This document shows, piece by piece, positions 52,194 through 61,679 of a DNA stretch of 64,000 nt. Both the position numbers and the translations under genes were made by a program. Under the pieces are notes generated by a model. It made no database searches and was not told where the DNA came from. It saw only the letters and a list, made by a program, of their open reading frames with translations. Position 1 is the first letter of the stretch; each line of letters starts with the position of its first letter. Source of the stretch: an uncultured Muribaculaceae bacterium (GTDB taxonomy: Bacteria > Bacteroidota > Bacteroidia > Bacteroidales > Muribaculaceae); contig CAJTPZ010000001.1 of NCBI GenBank assembly GCA_910578395.1, positions 124,001 through 188,000 of the forward strand. The letters run 5' to 3'.

Positions 52194-53198
52194 TCAGGGA
52201 ATACGAAGACGTGTGAAAGGAACATTGCCGGCCTGAGCCGCACGTAACGAAAAATTGCCACCATACATAGGACCGATCCGGAGCTGCCAGGCATGATATC
52301 CTTTTCCTATCAAAAGAAAATCCAGGAACGTCTTTGTATGATCGCTGCATACATCGGTGTCGACATGCGCTATAGTCCCCTCTGGACTGACCACATAGTC
52401 CAATTGCAGGGCACGTCCAAGAAATGTCACCGAATCGCTTGTGACAAGCACTTTAGTTCCGGGATTCTGACTATGAATGCTTTGCAACTGATCGATGCAT
52501 CTTGTAATCAGTGACTCCCTCTCGTCATCATCAAGCTGTCGACCCGGTTTCGGTTCCCGAAAATCTCCCAGAAGATCAAGAAAGCGTGCGGAAACACTCA
52601 CAAAACGTCTCTCTCCTCCAAGGCGCTCCAGTTCTTTTTCGACAAGCGCCTGCATGCGGTCAGAAGGCTTGAACAGCTCTCTGAAATCATCGGCAAAGCT
52701 GTCTTCACACCAATAAAACGAACTGTAGACATGATATTGCCTATTCCGGTCTTGCAAAAATCCAGCTACTGTGGCTTTCTCAAATTCAATCTCGCGAGCG
52801 CCTGTATCACCGGTATTGTCCATATATACAGGTTCGGCCTGTAAACTATTATAAGTGAGATCTCCCTCCTTCAAACGCCAATCATATTCGGCCGGCACCA
52901 GATACTCGCCGAGCGGAAACGGCCACGTGAAATGAATGGCAAACCGACGTCCATCCTCTTTACAAAAATGATAGAACGACGCAATACTGCGCAGACGATC
53001 GGCAAGTCCACCGTGAAGCAGACGTCCGTCGGACATAGCTACGACCATTGCCGGATCATCAAGACCCGACAATGGCCGACTTTCAGTATAATATTTCAAT
53101 AAGTGCCTCCGCACGACCCGACGATAACGATAGCGACGGAAAAAGAGAAAATTTACCTCTCTCTTAAGTGGTACAAGCCACGCGGGACACTTTGACAT
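52194..53198 (-). CDS. Fucosyltransferase-like protein (possible glycosyltransferase)
   Basis: The 334-residue protein begins with a basic segment (KREVNFLFFRRYRYRRVVRRH). It contains GGLADRLRSIASFYHFCKED (about 77-96), which resembles the N-terminal donor or acceptor motif of alpha-1,6/O-fucosyltransferase-like (NodZ-type) enzymes, followed by FAIHFTWPFPLGEYLVP. Later, RFVSVSARFLDLLGDF sits where such enzymes have an HxRRxD motif, and TKVLVTSDSVTFLGRAL resembles their nucleotide-sugar site. The match is by pattern only, and the HxRxxD motif is degenerate (SARFLD). I see no signal peptide. It is encoded 9 bp after trxA on the same strand, at the tail of a housekeeping run. An envelope-glycan role is plausible, not shown. 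Confidence 0.5.
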   Translation of the reverse strand: MSKCPAWLVPLKREVNFLFFRRYRYRRVVRRHLLKYYTESRPLSGLDDPAMVVAMSDGRLLHGGLADRLRSIASFYHFCKEDGRRFAIHFTWPFPLGEYLVPAEYDWRLKEGDLTYNSLQAEPVYMDNTGDTGAREIEFEKATVAGFLQDRNRQYHVYSSFYWCEDSFADDFRELFKPSDRMQALVEKELERLGGERRFVSVSARFLDLLGDFREPKPGRQLDDDERESLITRCIDQLQSIHSQNPGTKVLVTSDSVTFLGRALQLDYVVSPEGTIAHVDTDVCSDHTKTFLDFLLIGKGYHAWQLRIGPMYGGNFSLRAAQAGNVPFTRLRIP

Positions 53199-53207
53199 AA
53201 CCGATAC

Positions 53208-53531
53208 TTAAAGAGCAAGCAATTCCTCGATTTTGGCCTTAAGAACTTCCTTGGACTGGAGTCCGGCAAGACGGATATCGGTTTTCTTACCATCCTTGAA
53301 GAAGAGAAACGTCGGGATAGCCATAACACGATACTTCATGGCAAGGTCACTTTCCTCATCGATATTGTATTTGCCAATGACAACGCGCCCTTCATATTCC
53401 TCGGCCATAGCGTCGACAGCAGGAGCCATCGCCTTGCATGGACCGCACCATGTAGCCCAGAAATCAATCACGACAGGCTTGCCTGACTCAATAATTTCGC
53501 CGACGTTTGCGTCTGTAAATGTAAGTGCCAT
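53208..53531 (-). CDS. trxA: Thioredoxin
   Basis: The 107-residue cytoplasmic thioredoxin has the active site WATWCGPCKAM (Cys29 and Cys32) and the cis-proline loop in VMAIPTFLFF. The conserved buried Asp of the FWATWC strand context is also present (VIDFWATWCG). Its length is standard and there is no signal peptide, so it is a disulfide reductase for cytoplasmic substrates rather than a secreted TlpA type. It starts 40 bp after the dnaE stop on the same strand. Confidence 0.96.
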   Translation of the reverse strand: MALTFTDANVGEIIESGKPVVIDFWATWCGPCKAMAPAVDAMAEEYEGRVVIGKYNIDEESDLAMKYRVMAIPTFLFFKDGKKTDIRLAGLQSKEVLKAKIEELLAL

Positions 53532-53571
53532 AATTTCAGTTTATTATTATTATTTAGTAGTATTTATTTCT

Positions 53572-56500
53572 TCATGATACTCTGTAATCGAGTTCCATTT
53601 CATCAAGTGTCTCAAGCACCTTGCGTGTCAACGGCATCTTGCGGCCGGCATCAAGGCGTATCACCCGGTTTGACTCAGCATCAAAAACCCTGAACGCCCA
53701 GTTGATCCTGCCTATCTCACTGTCGGACGCTCCTGTGTGCATACATTCCTTAAGTGTACCGAGAAAATCATTGTTGAGCATAGCCGGCACAACGTCGATA
53801 GTAAGCTGATGCAACAGGCGGCCTTGCATATCGCCAAGCCACTGCATATCGACAATTTTCATGCGCAGATCACCATTATAGCCTTTGTGCCATGCAAGTT
53901 TCGCATAAATCGCAGAACCGGGAGTGCCAAAACTCGAATACAGCTTAAAATCATCTCCGAAAAGACGAAGGTCATAGGTACCCATGAAATCTTCTATCTT
54001 CATTATACCGAAAAACGACCCTTTTTTTGTCAATCTCTTTTCAAAATCGACCACCATACCGCCAATGCATATTTCGGCACCTTCCGCAATATGATTTTCA
54101 AGTTCAGACAACGGAGTAAGCGCCTGGGTCAACTCCACATAGAACGGATCAAGAGGATTGGCCGACAGATACATCCCAACCAGTTCTTTTTCCTTCTCGA
54201 GTCTCACGGCAGGAATCCACTCTATGCCCGGTTTAACAGCCGGACGCCCCGATGTGTTAAGGCCCGGATCGGTCTCACCGAACAACGATGCCTCGGCACG
54301 CTGCGATGCCTGCTGAAATGCATATCCGTATCGCAAAAGATTTTCAGCAAAGGTCTCATCCTTACTGTTTTTTTCCAGATAGTCCTCGCGCTTGATCCCC
54401 TCAAAACAATCGAATGCACCGGCAAGCGCCAAAGCCTCAAAGACACGGCGGTTGAGGCCTCCCATAGGCACGCGCTCGACAAAATCATAGATTGACTCGA
54501 ATACTCCTCCTCGCCTTCGCTCGTCGATAATACCCGCAACTACGTTTTCGCCGACACCCTTGATCGCCGACAATCCGAAACGGATCTCACCTTTGGAATT
54601 CACACCAAATTTACTGAAACTTTCATTGACGCTCGGCCCCTTTACAGGTATCTTCATAGCCTTGCACTCGTCCATGAAGCCGCGCAACTTCGTGATGTCG
54701 GCACTGTTGCGCGACAGCACAGCCGCCATATACTCCGGTGCGTAATTGGCTTTCAGCCATGCCGTCTGATAAGCTACCCAACTATAGCATGTGGCATGAC
54801 TCTTATTGAACGCATATGAAGCAAATTTTTCCCAGTCAGCCCATATTTTTTCCAACACTTTAGGATCATGCCCGTTGGCCTGTCCCCCCTCAAGAAACTT
54901 ACCTTTCAGATGATTCATCTTGTCGATAAGCTTTTTACCCATAGCCTTACGCAACGTATCACTCTCACCACGGGTAAAGTTGGCAAGCAACCTCGACAAA
55001 AGCATCACCTGCTCCTGATAGACGGTCACCCCATAGGTATCTCTCAAATAACGCTCCATTACAGGAATGTCATAGACAATCTCCTTGCGCCCATGCTTAC
55101 GCGCGATGAACTCGGGGATATAATCCATAGGACCCGGACGGTAAAGAGCATTCATCGCTATAAGATCCTCGAACGTCGACGGCTGCAGTTCACGAAGATA
55201 TTTCTGCATACCGGCCGACTCAAACTGGAATGTACCGAACGTGCGTCCCTGACAGTAAAGCTTGTAGGTCTTCGGATCATCGATAGGAATTGTGTCCATG
55301 TCAATGTCGATACCGCGCGTAAGTTTTACATTCTTTACGGCATCCTTGATGATCGAGAGTGTCTTTAGACCGAGGAAGTCCATTTTTATAAGACCTGTCT
55401 CCTCAATGACACGTCCCTCGTATTGCGTTACAAGAAGCTTACCTTCCTGTTTATCCGTAGCCGTAGAAACCGGAACCCAGTCGGTTATATCGTCGCGGCA
55501 GATTATAACACCGCAGGCATGAACACCTGTGTTTCTCACATTGCCCTCAAGCTGGCGCGCATACTGTAGTGTCTCTACTATGAGAGGATTGCTGCTTCGC
55601 AACTCATTCTGGAAATCGGGCAGATACTCATAGCAGTTCTTAAGGTTGATCTTGAGTTCCTTACCATTGACCTCTGGCATGTGGGCAGGCACAAGTTTCG
55701 CAATACGATCGCTCTCGGCAAGCGGCAACTGCTCGACACGCGCCACATCCTTTAACGCAAGCTTTGTGGCCATTGTACCGTAAGTGATAATGTGCGCCAC
55801 TTTCTCTTCCCCATATTTCTGAGTGACATAACGCAGCACATCGGCTCGGCCGTCATCATCGAAGTCAATATCAATATCAGGCAGGGAAATACGATCGGGA
55901 TTCAGGAAGCGTTCGAAAAGAAGATCGTATTTTACGGGATCTATCTGAGTTATACCCAAACAATAAGCGACGCACGAACCTGCGGCCGATCCACGGCCCG
56001 GTCCCACGCTGACTCCAAGCTGATTCTTGGCCGCGTTGATAAAATCCTGCACAATCAGGAAGTAACCGGGAAAACCCATTGTCTTCATAATGTGCAGTTC
56101 GAAATTTATACGCTCGTCGATTTCATGCGGCAGCGGGTCGCCATAACGTTTTTTAGCACCGTCATAGGCAAGTTTGCGCAGATAGTCCGCCTCAAACTTA
56201 ATTCTATATAATTTTTCATAACCGCCAAGGCTTTTCACTTTTTTCAAAGCGGCCTCCTCACTCATGACAATGTTACCATTTTCATCGCGAGTGAACTCAT
56301 CGAACAGATCCTGCTCTGTGAGACGCTGACGGTACTCCTCTTCGGTTCCGAAATCAGCCGGAATCTCGAAAGTCGGCATAATGGGACCGTGGTCGATCGA
56401 ATATACCTCGACCTTATCAAGCACTTCAAGCGTGTTGGAGAGAGTCTGGGGGAGATCTCCGAAAAGGCGGTTCATCTCCTCGGTGGTCTTCATCCACTCC

Positions 56501-57273
56501 TGCTTTGAATAGAACATGCGATTGGTATCGGCCACATATTTATTGGTCGATACGCATATCAACCGGTCATGTGCCTCGGCATCTTCCTCATTTACGAAAT
56601 GAACGTCGTTGCTCGCGATAAGCTTTATACCAAGTCGGGCGCTCAGCTCCACAAGCTTTTCATTAACTCTTTCCTGAAGAGGATATGTGTCGTGATTGGC
56701 ATTCTGAACCGTCGCCTTGTGGCGCTGCATCTCAAGATAATAGTCGTCGCCAAATGTGTCTTTGTACCACTTGAGCGATTTCTCGACTTTCTCCATGTCA
56801 CCGGCAAGAATCAATTTCGGAATCTCGCCACCAAGACATGCGGAACAAACTATAAGACCCTCACGATAAATCTCAAGCTCACGCTTGTCAGTCCGCGGGT
56901 GGTAATAGAAGCCCTTAGTCCAGGCCTTACTCACCAGCTTACAGAGATTCTTGTAGCCTTGTTTGTTTTTTGCCAGTACGATAAGGTGATTACCCTTATC
57001 GCCCGATAGCCGCGTCTCAAGCCCATTTTCGGTCACATACATCTCGCAACCGAAAATGGGTTTGAATTCCGGCAGCCCCTGCTCGCGCAACTTTCCGTTT
57101 TTCTTGTTCACATAATTGAACATCTCCTTCACACCATACATCACACCATGGTCTGTCAGAGCAATTCCCGGCATTCCGTCGGCTATCGCTTTATCTACCA
57201 GCGCGTCTATCGAAGCCTGGCCATCGAGTATGGAATACTGTGAGTGGACGTGAAGATGTACAAAAGGTTCCAA
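53572..57273 (-). CDS. dnaE: DNA polymerase III alpha subunit
   Basis: The 1233-residue replicative polymerase has an N-terminal PHP domain (about residues 1-280, FVHLHVHSQYSILDG and GIALTDHGVMYG). The palm contains the catalytic aspartates in SLPDIDIDFDDDGR, with the third Asp region after VGPGRGSAAGS. The fingers and tandem helix-hairpin-helix follow (FGLSAIKGVGENVV), then an OB-fold (EICIGGMVVDFEKRLTKKGS). The length is similar to other DnaE1 proteins. No frameshift or intein is seen. It forms the core of the chromosomal replicase with partners encoded elsewhere, and lies between pepO and trxA in a same-strand run with 40-bp gaps. Confidence 0.97.
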   Translation of the reverse strand: MEPFVHLHVHSQYSILDGQASIDALVDKAIADGMPGIALTDHGVMYGVKEMFNYVNKKNGKLREQGLPEFKPIFGCEMYVTENGLETRLSGDKGNHLIVLAKNKQGYKNLCKLVSKAWTKGFYYHPRTDKRELEIYREGLIVCSACLGGEIPKLILAGDMEKVEKSLKWYKDTFGDDYYLEMQRHKATVQNANHDTYPLQERVNEKLVELSARLGIKLIASNDVHFVNEEDAEAHDRLICVSTNKYVADTNRMFYSKQEWMKTTEEMNRLFGDLPQTLSNTLEVLDKVEVYSIDHGPIMPTFEIPADFGTEEEYRQRLTEQDLFDEFTRDENGNIVMSEEAALKKVKSLGGYEKLYRIKFEADYLRKLAYDGAKKRYGDPLPHEIDERINFELHIMKTMGFPGYFLIVQDFINAAKNQLGVSVGPGRGSAAGSCVAYCLGITQIDPVKYDLLFERFLNPDRISLPDIDIDFDDDGRADVLRYVTQKYGEEKVAHIITYGTMATKLALKDVARVEQLPLAESDRIAKLVPAHMPEVNGKELKINLKNCYEYLPDFQNELRSSNPLIVETLQYARQLEGNVRNTGVHACGVIICRDDITDWVPVSTATDKQEGKLLVTQYEGRVIEETGLIKMDFLGLKTLSIIKDAVKNVKLTRGIDIDMDTIPIDDPKTYKLYCQGRTFGTFQFESAGMQKYLRELQPSTFEDLIAMNALYRPGPMDYIPEFIARKHGRKEIVYDIPVMERYLRDTYGVTVYQEQVMLLSRLLANFTRGESDTLRKAMGKKLIDKMNHLKGKFLEGGQANGHDPKVLEKIWADWEKFASYAFNKSHATCYSWVAYQTAWLKANYAPEYMAAVLSRNSADITKLRGFMDECKAMKIPVKGPSVNESFSKFGVNSKGEIRFGLSAIKGVGENVVAGIIDERRRGGVFESIYDFVERVPMGGLNRRVFEALALAGAFDCFEGIKREDYLEKNSKDETFAENLLRYGYAFQQASQRAEASLFGETDPGLNTSGRPAVKPGIEWIPAVRLEKEKELVGMYLSANPLDPFYVELTQALTPLSELENHIAEGAEICIGGMVVDFEKRLTKKGSFFGIMKIEDFMGTYDLRLFGDDFKLYSSFGTPGSAIYAKLAWHKGYNGDLRMKIVDMQWLGDMQGRLLHQLTIDVVPAMLNNDFLGTLKECMHTGASDSEIGRINWAFRVFDAESNRVIRLDAGRKMPLTRKVLETLDEMELDYRVS

Positions 57274-57313
57274 GGCAAGGGAATTTATGAGAGAGATTAA
57301 TTATTTGCAATTA

Positions 57314-59374
57314 TTACCAGATCACTACTCGGTCTTCGGGAGCGCGGTAAAGTTTGTCGCCCTCCTTTATGCCGAACGCCTCAAAGAAAGGCTCGATGTT
57401 GCGGAGTGTTACATTCACACGGTTTTCAGCCAGCGAGTGCGGGTCTGACGAGGTGAGGTTGAGCTTTTCCTCATCACGGGCGTTGTTAGCCCAGATATAG
57501 GCATAATTCATGTAGAACAACTGTTCGGGAGTCATGCCGGCAACCTTTGCCTCTTCTGATTTCGGATCGATCCCCTGCTTTGCAAGAGCGTTAAGCAATG
57601 CTGTGCGCGATACACGCAGGCCACCCTGGTCAGCGATGTTCTCGCCAAGCGTGTACTGGCCGTTGGCATGCACGCCAGGAGCAATCTCAACCGAATCAAA
57701 CTGTGCTACAAGCTGCTTTGCAAGAGCATTGAACGCTTCGGCATCCTCAGCTGTCCACCACTCTTTCAGATTTCCATCAGCATCGAAAATGCGTCCCTGA
57801 TCGTCGAACCCATGTGTCATCTCATGACCGATGACAACTCCGATTCCACCGTAATTCTCGGCATCGGTAGCTTCCGGATCAAAGAACGGTGCCTGCAGAA
57901 TCGCAGCCGGAAAAACTATCTCGTTGGCCATGGGATTGTAGTAGGCGTTGACCGTCTGCGGTGTCATGCCCCACTCGGTCTTGTCGACCGGTTTTCCCCA
58001 TTTTGAGAGTATGTCGTCTTTATTCCACTTCTGCACCTGCTTGAAGTTATCATAAAGGCTCTTGCTTTCATCAATCTCAAGCGTGCTGTAATCTTTCCAC
58101 TTGTCGGGATAACCGATTTTTACTGTAAAAGCGGCAAGTTTCCTACGTGCATTTGCTTTGGTTGAATCACTCATCCATGTGAGATTATCGATGTGTGTGC
58201 CAAGGGCCCCGCGCAGATTCTCAACAAGGTCAAGCATTTTCTGCTTGGACGACTCTGGGAAATACTTTGCCACATACAACTCGCCTATAGCTTCACCCAT
58301 TGCAGACTCTGTCATCGACAACGCACGCTTCCACAACGGACGCTGCTCCTCGACACCGCTCATCACTTTGCTGAACTCAAAAGAAGTATCAGTGAAATCG
58401 GTACTGAGATAAGGAGCCGCCTGTGCCACATATTTCCAAAGATAATAATCTTTCTTCTCGCGTGGCGAAAGCGAAGCAAGAAGATCATTGGCACGCTTCA
58501 CCGTGTTGATCTCAGTCACAATTACCTTGTCGAGCGAATCGATGCCCATCGTCTCGACAAAGAAGCGATCCCAGTCGATTACCGGATACATCTTTTTAAG
58601 CTCTGTGAACGAACGCGGATTTTTCATCGCGGCAATATTACGGCTTTCCTCAAGACTCCATGTTTCTTCGGCAAGCGATGTCTCGATTTTCATCACATTT
58701 TTCATAATGCGTTCCGCATCCCCGGCACTATAGCCAGCATTGATCATCTGCTGACGGATCAGGGTGCGGTAGGCGTTGCGTATCGCCGTATTGCGCTCGT
58801 CGTCGAGCAGATAATAATCGCGGTTGCCAAGACCGATACCACCGCCACTCACATACATGGCATAGGCATTGCTGTCGTCGAAATCCTCCATTGGACCTGC
58901 ATTGAAAAACGGACTGCCATGTTCAGAATGCATCCACATGAAAAGATCAGTCATAGCATTATCATCCTCGGCACTTTCCTCAATCTTACGCAGATCGGCA
59001 AGTATCGGTGACGCACCTTCATTGTTGCGGCGCACAGTGTCCATTGCCTGATTGTAGATTGTGGACACCTTGAATGCCACACTGCCGGCTTGGGGATTAG
59101 TTTCGGCAAGAGTCGTCACGATCTCTTTCACCCGCTCCTGGTTCTGCTCGTCAAGCACATTGAACTGTCCGTAGCGTGCGTGTTCGGCTGTAAGCGGATG
59201 TGCCTGCTGCCATCCCTTGTTTACGTGACCGTAGAAATCCTCACCAACTGCGATAGTCTCATCTATCGAGGTGGTATCGAGGCTTTTGAGGGCAGAGCCT
59301 TTGGGAGTACATCCTCCAGCCACAGCCCCTGCTGCTGCAATTGTCATACAGTAAGCAACGTATGAAATCTTCAT
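57314..59374 (-). CDS. pepO: M13-family zinc metallopeptidase lipoprotein (PepO/neprilysin-like)
   Basis: The 686-residue protein has a lipoprotein signal (MKISYVAYCMTIAAAGAVAGGC) with the lipid-modified Cys at residue 22. The M13 N-terminal domain begins ETIAVGEDFYGHVNKGW. The peptidase has NAYYNPMANEIVFPAAIL and the zinc site GHEMTH (His517 and His521, catalytic Glu518), with the third ligand in GENIADQGG (Glu578). The C-terminus ends DRVVIW without the Cys of animal neprilysins. It should be a periplasmic or outer-membrane endopeptidase cutting oligopeptides. Length and motifs are normal. The gene is in the minus-strand run between galE and dnaE. Confidence 0.95.
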   Translation of the reverse strand: MKISYVAYCMTIAAAGAVAGGCTPKGSALKSLDTTSIDETIAVGEDFYGHVNKGWQQAHPLTAEHARYGQFNVLDEQNQERVKEIVTTLAETNPQAGSVAFKVSTIYNQAMDTVRRNNEGASPILADLRKIEESAEDDNAMTDLFMWMHSEHGSPFFNAGPMEDFDDSNAYAMYVSGGGIGLGNRDYYLLDDERNTAIRNAYRTLIRQQMINAGYSAGDAERIMKNVMKIETSLAEETWSLEESRNIAAMKNPRSFTELKKMYPVIDWDRFFVETMGIDSLDKVIVTEINTVKRANDLLASLSPREKKDYYLWKYVAQAAPYLSTDFTDTSFEFSKVMSGVEEQRPLWKRALSMTESAMGEAIGELYVAKYFPESSKQKMLDLVENLRGALGTHIDNLTWMSDSTKANARRKLAAFTVKIGYPDKWKDYSTLEIDESKSLYDNFKQVQKWNKDDILSKWGKPVDKTEWGMTPQTVNAYYNPMANEIVFPAAILQAPFFDPEATDAENYGGIGVVIGHEMTHGFDDQGRIFDADGNLKEWWTAEDAEAFNALAKQLVAQFDSVEIAPGVHANGQYTLGENIADQGGLRVSRTALLNALAKQGIDPKSEEAKVAGMTPEQLFYMNYAYIWANNARDEEKLNLTSSDPHSLAENRVNVTLRNIEPFFEAFGIKEGDKLYRAPEDRVVIW

Positions 59375-59425
59375 TTTACCTTATTTTTATTTTACACACG
59401 GCACTCTCCTGCCGTCATGTCATGA

Positions 59426-60463
59426 TCACATGATGCCGCGCTCACGCAGTTTCTGCTGCCAAGCCCATGCCGAACGCATAGTGTCGGCAAGCGGGGTCGC
59501 GGCTTTCCAACCAAGCACTTCATTGGCGTGTTTGGGATTAGCCCATACCTTTTCAATGTCGCCTGCACGACGGGCTACAATCTTTTTAGGCACAGTCACT
59601 CCCGTTGCCTTCTCAAATGTATCGATCAATTCCAACACCGACACACCGTTTCCGGTGCCGAGATTGAAAATCTCCACTTTGTCATCGGATTTGTCCTCCA
59701 GCATCCGCTCCACTGCTATAACATGGGCTTTTGCAAGGTCAACCACATTGATGTAGTCACGTATGCAAGAGCCGTCGGGGGTAGGATAGTCGTCACCAAA
59801 CACGCTGAGTTCCTTTCTTATGCCCATAGCCGCCTGAGTGACATAGGGAAGAAGGTTCTGAGGCACGCCGTTGGGAAGCTCGCCGATCTCAGCCGACGGA
59901 TGCGCTCCTACCGGATTGAAATATCGCAGAATGACACTCTTGAAAGGGGCTCCGGCTGAAATAACCTCTGTAATGATCTCCTCGGAAATCTGCTTTGTAT
60001 TACCATAGGGAGAAGTTGCTTTCTTGATAGGCGCAGCCTCTGTGACAGGATTTTCGTCGGGCTCACCATAGACCGTGCATGACGAACTGAACACTATGCC
60101 TTTTGTGCCATGCTTTGCCATCTGCTCAAGCAGATTCATGAGCGTATTGAGGTTGTTGCGGTAATAGAGTATCGGCTTTTCCATAGACTCGCCAACCGCT
60201 TTGCTTGCAGCAAAGTTGATCACACCTCTGATGTCAGGATAACTGTCAAATAGTTTCTCCATCGCCGGCATGTCGGTGCAATCGGCCTGCACAAAATCAG
60301 GACGCACACCTGTGATTTTTTCAATACCGTCGATCACTTCCATGTTGCTGTTGGACAAGTTGTCGACAATCACAACATTATAACCTGCCTCCTGGAGTTC
60401 AACCACAGTGTGGCTACCTATGTATCCGGTGCCGCCGGCCACCAAAATTCGCTGGTTTTTCAT
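59426..60463 (-). CDS. galE: UDP-glucose 4-epimerase
   Basis: The 345-residue extended short-chain dehydrogenase interconverts UDP-glucose and UDP-galactose. The NAD-binding GGTGYIGSHT is at residues 10-19, the catalytic Ser is in VFSSSCTVYGEP (about 124-135), and the Tyr/Lys pair is in SPYGNTK (Tyr153 and Lys157). Family motifs ILRYFNPVGAHPSAEIGE and GTGNGVSVLEL follow. The length fits GalE. Galactose use (Leloir pathway) and supply of UDP-galactose for surface glycans are its usual roles. It starts 22 bp after the methyltransferase gene in the same run. Confidence 0.95.
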   Translation of the reverse strand: MKNQRILVAGGTGYIGSHTVVELQEAGYNVVIVDNLSNSNMEVIDGIEKITGVRPDFVQADCTDMPAMEKLFDSYPDIRGVINFAASKAVGESMEKPILYYRNNLNTLMNLLEQMAKHGTKGIVFSSSCTVYGEPDENPVTEAAPIKKATSPYGNTKQISEEIITEVISAGAPFKSVILRYFNPVGAHPSAEIGELPNGVPQNLLPYVTQAAMGIRKELSVFGDDYPTPDGSCIRDYINVVDLAKAHVIAVERMLEDKSDDKVEIFNLGTGNGVSVLELIDTFEKATGVTVPKKIVARRAGDIEKVWANPKHANEVLGWKAATPLADTMRSAWAWQQKLRERGIM

Positions 60464-60485
60464 CTTTCTATGATATTTATATAGA

Positions 60486-61673
60486 CTAATCTATTGCAAG
60501 TATAAGACCCTTGAGATATTCACCTTCGGGATGATAGATCGATACCGGATGATCAGCAGGCTGAGTCATCTGATGCAGTATTCTAACTTTGCGTCCGGTC
60601 GATGCAGCCGCAGAAAACACTGCAAGCCTCAGATCACGTGCCGAAATCGCCTGAGAACAACTGAATGTGAACAGAACACCTCCCGGAGCAATCTTGCGCA
60701 TGGCTGCCGCATTGAGCTTCTGATAACCGCGCAGTGCGTTGGGTATGGCAGAGCGGTGTTTAGCAAATGCCGGCGGATCAAGCACTATCAGATCAAACTC
60801 CCCGTCACGCATAGTATCGAGATAACGGAAGGCATCTTCTGCCACAGCCTCATGACGCGGATCACGGGGAAAATTAAGTTCCATATTGTTATCGGTCAAA
60901 GCTATCGCTTTTGCAGAACTGTCGACCGATACCACTCGCTTCGCACCACCGCGCATCGCATAGACCGAAAAACCTCCGGTATAACAGAACATGTTGAGAA
61001 CCGAACGTCCACGACTGTATTTCTCAAGCAGCGACCGGTTATCACGCTGATCAAGGAAAAAACCTGTCTTCTGTCCTTTAAGCCAGTCGACATGAAACCT
61101 CAGACCGTTTTCAAGTGCCACATCTCCGGTCATGGCACCTTTAAGATAGTCATTCTGAGGATCAAGACGAGCCTTGAACGGCAACGTTGTTTCCGACTTA
61201 TAGTAAACGTTCTTCACTCCGAGTCCGGTAATCTGCGTCAGAAGGTCGGCAAGCATCTCCCTGCGGTAATGCATCGCAACGCTATGTGCCTGCATCACCG
61301 CCGTCTCGCCATATATATCTATCACAAGTCCAGGCAGGAAATCTCCCTCGCCATGAACCAGACGATAAGAATCGTTGTCGTCGCGGAGAAGCCCGAGTGA
61401 CTGCCGCAAATTATATGCATCCTCGAGACGGTGCCTGAAAAATTCTTCGTTGATTTCAGTCTCCGGCGAAGCAAAACGCAACATCCTCACGGCAATGCTA
61501 CCGATCTGCCAGTCACCGGCCCCCAGCTCGCGTCCGTCATGACCAACGACTTTTACTACTTCTCCTTCTTCGATACCTTCGGACGGCACTGTGGCAATCG
61601 CTCCCGAAAAAACCCAGGGATGAAAACGTCCGAGCGATTCCTCTTTCCCCTTTTTCAGCTTTATTTCCTTCAT
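60486..61673 (-). CDS. Class I SAM-dependent rRNA (cytosine-5) methyltransferase, RlmI-like
   Basis: The 395-residue protein has an N-terminal PUA domain (about 1-80, LKKGKEESLGRFHPWVFSGAI). A Rossmann-type methyltransferase follows, with the linker KGQKTGFFLDQRDNR (about 199-213), the SAM motif LNMFCYTGGFSVYAMRGGA (about 226-244), LIVLDPPAF (about 294-302) and FTFSCSQAIS with a conserved Cys. This is the layout of RlmI (YccW), which methylates C1962 of 23S rRNA in E. coli. The exact nucleotide target is inferred from the family. It is 6 bp downstream of rseP and probably co-translated. Confidence 0.9.
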   Translation of the reverse strand: MKEIKLKKGKEESLGRFHPWVFSGAIATVPSEGIEEGEVVKVVGHDGRELGAGDWQIGSIAVRMLRFASPETEINEEFFRHRLEDAYNLRQSLGLLRDDNDSYRLVHGEGDFLPGLVIDIYGETAVMQAHSVAMHYRREMLADLLTQITGLGVKNVYYKSETTLPFKARLDPQNDYLKGAMTGDVALENGLRFHVDWLKGQKTGFFLDQRDNRSLLEKYSRGRSVLNMFCYTGGFSVYAMRGGAKRVVSVDSSAKAIALTDNNMELNFPRDPRHEAVAEDAFRYLDTMRDGEFDLIVLDPPAFAKHRSAIPNALRGYQKLNAAAMRKIAPGGVLFTFSCSQAISARDLRLAVFSAAASTGRKVRILHQMTQPADHPVSIYHPEGEYLKGLILAID

Positions 61674-61679
61674 CCCGAT

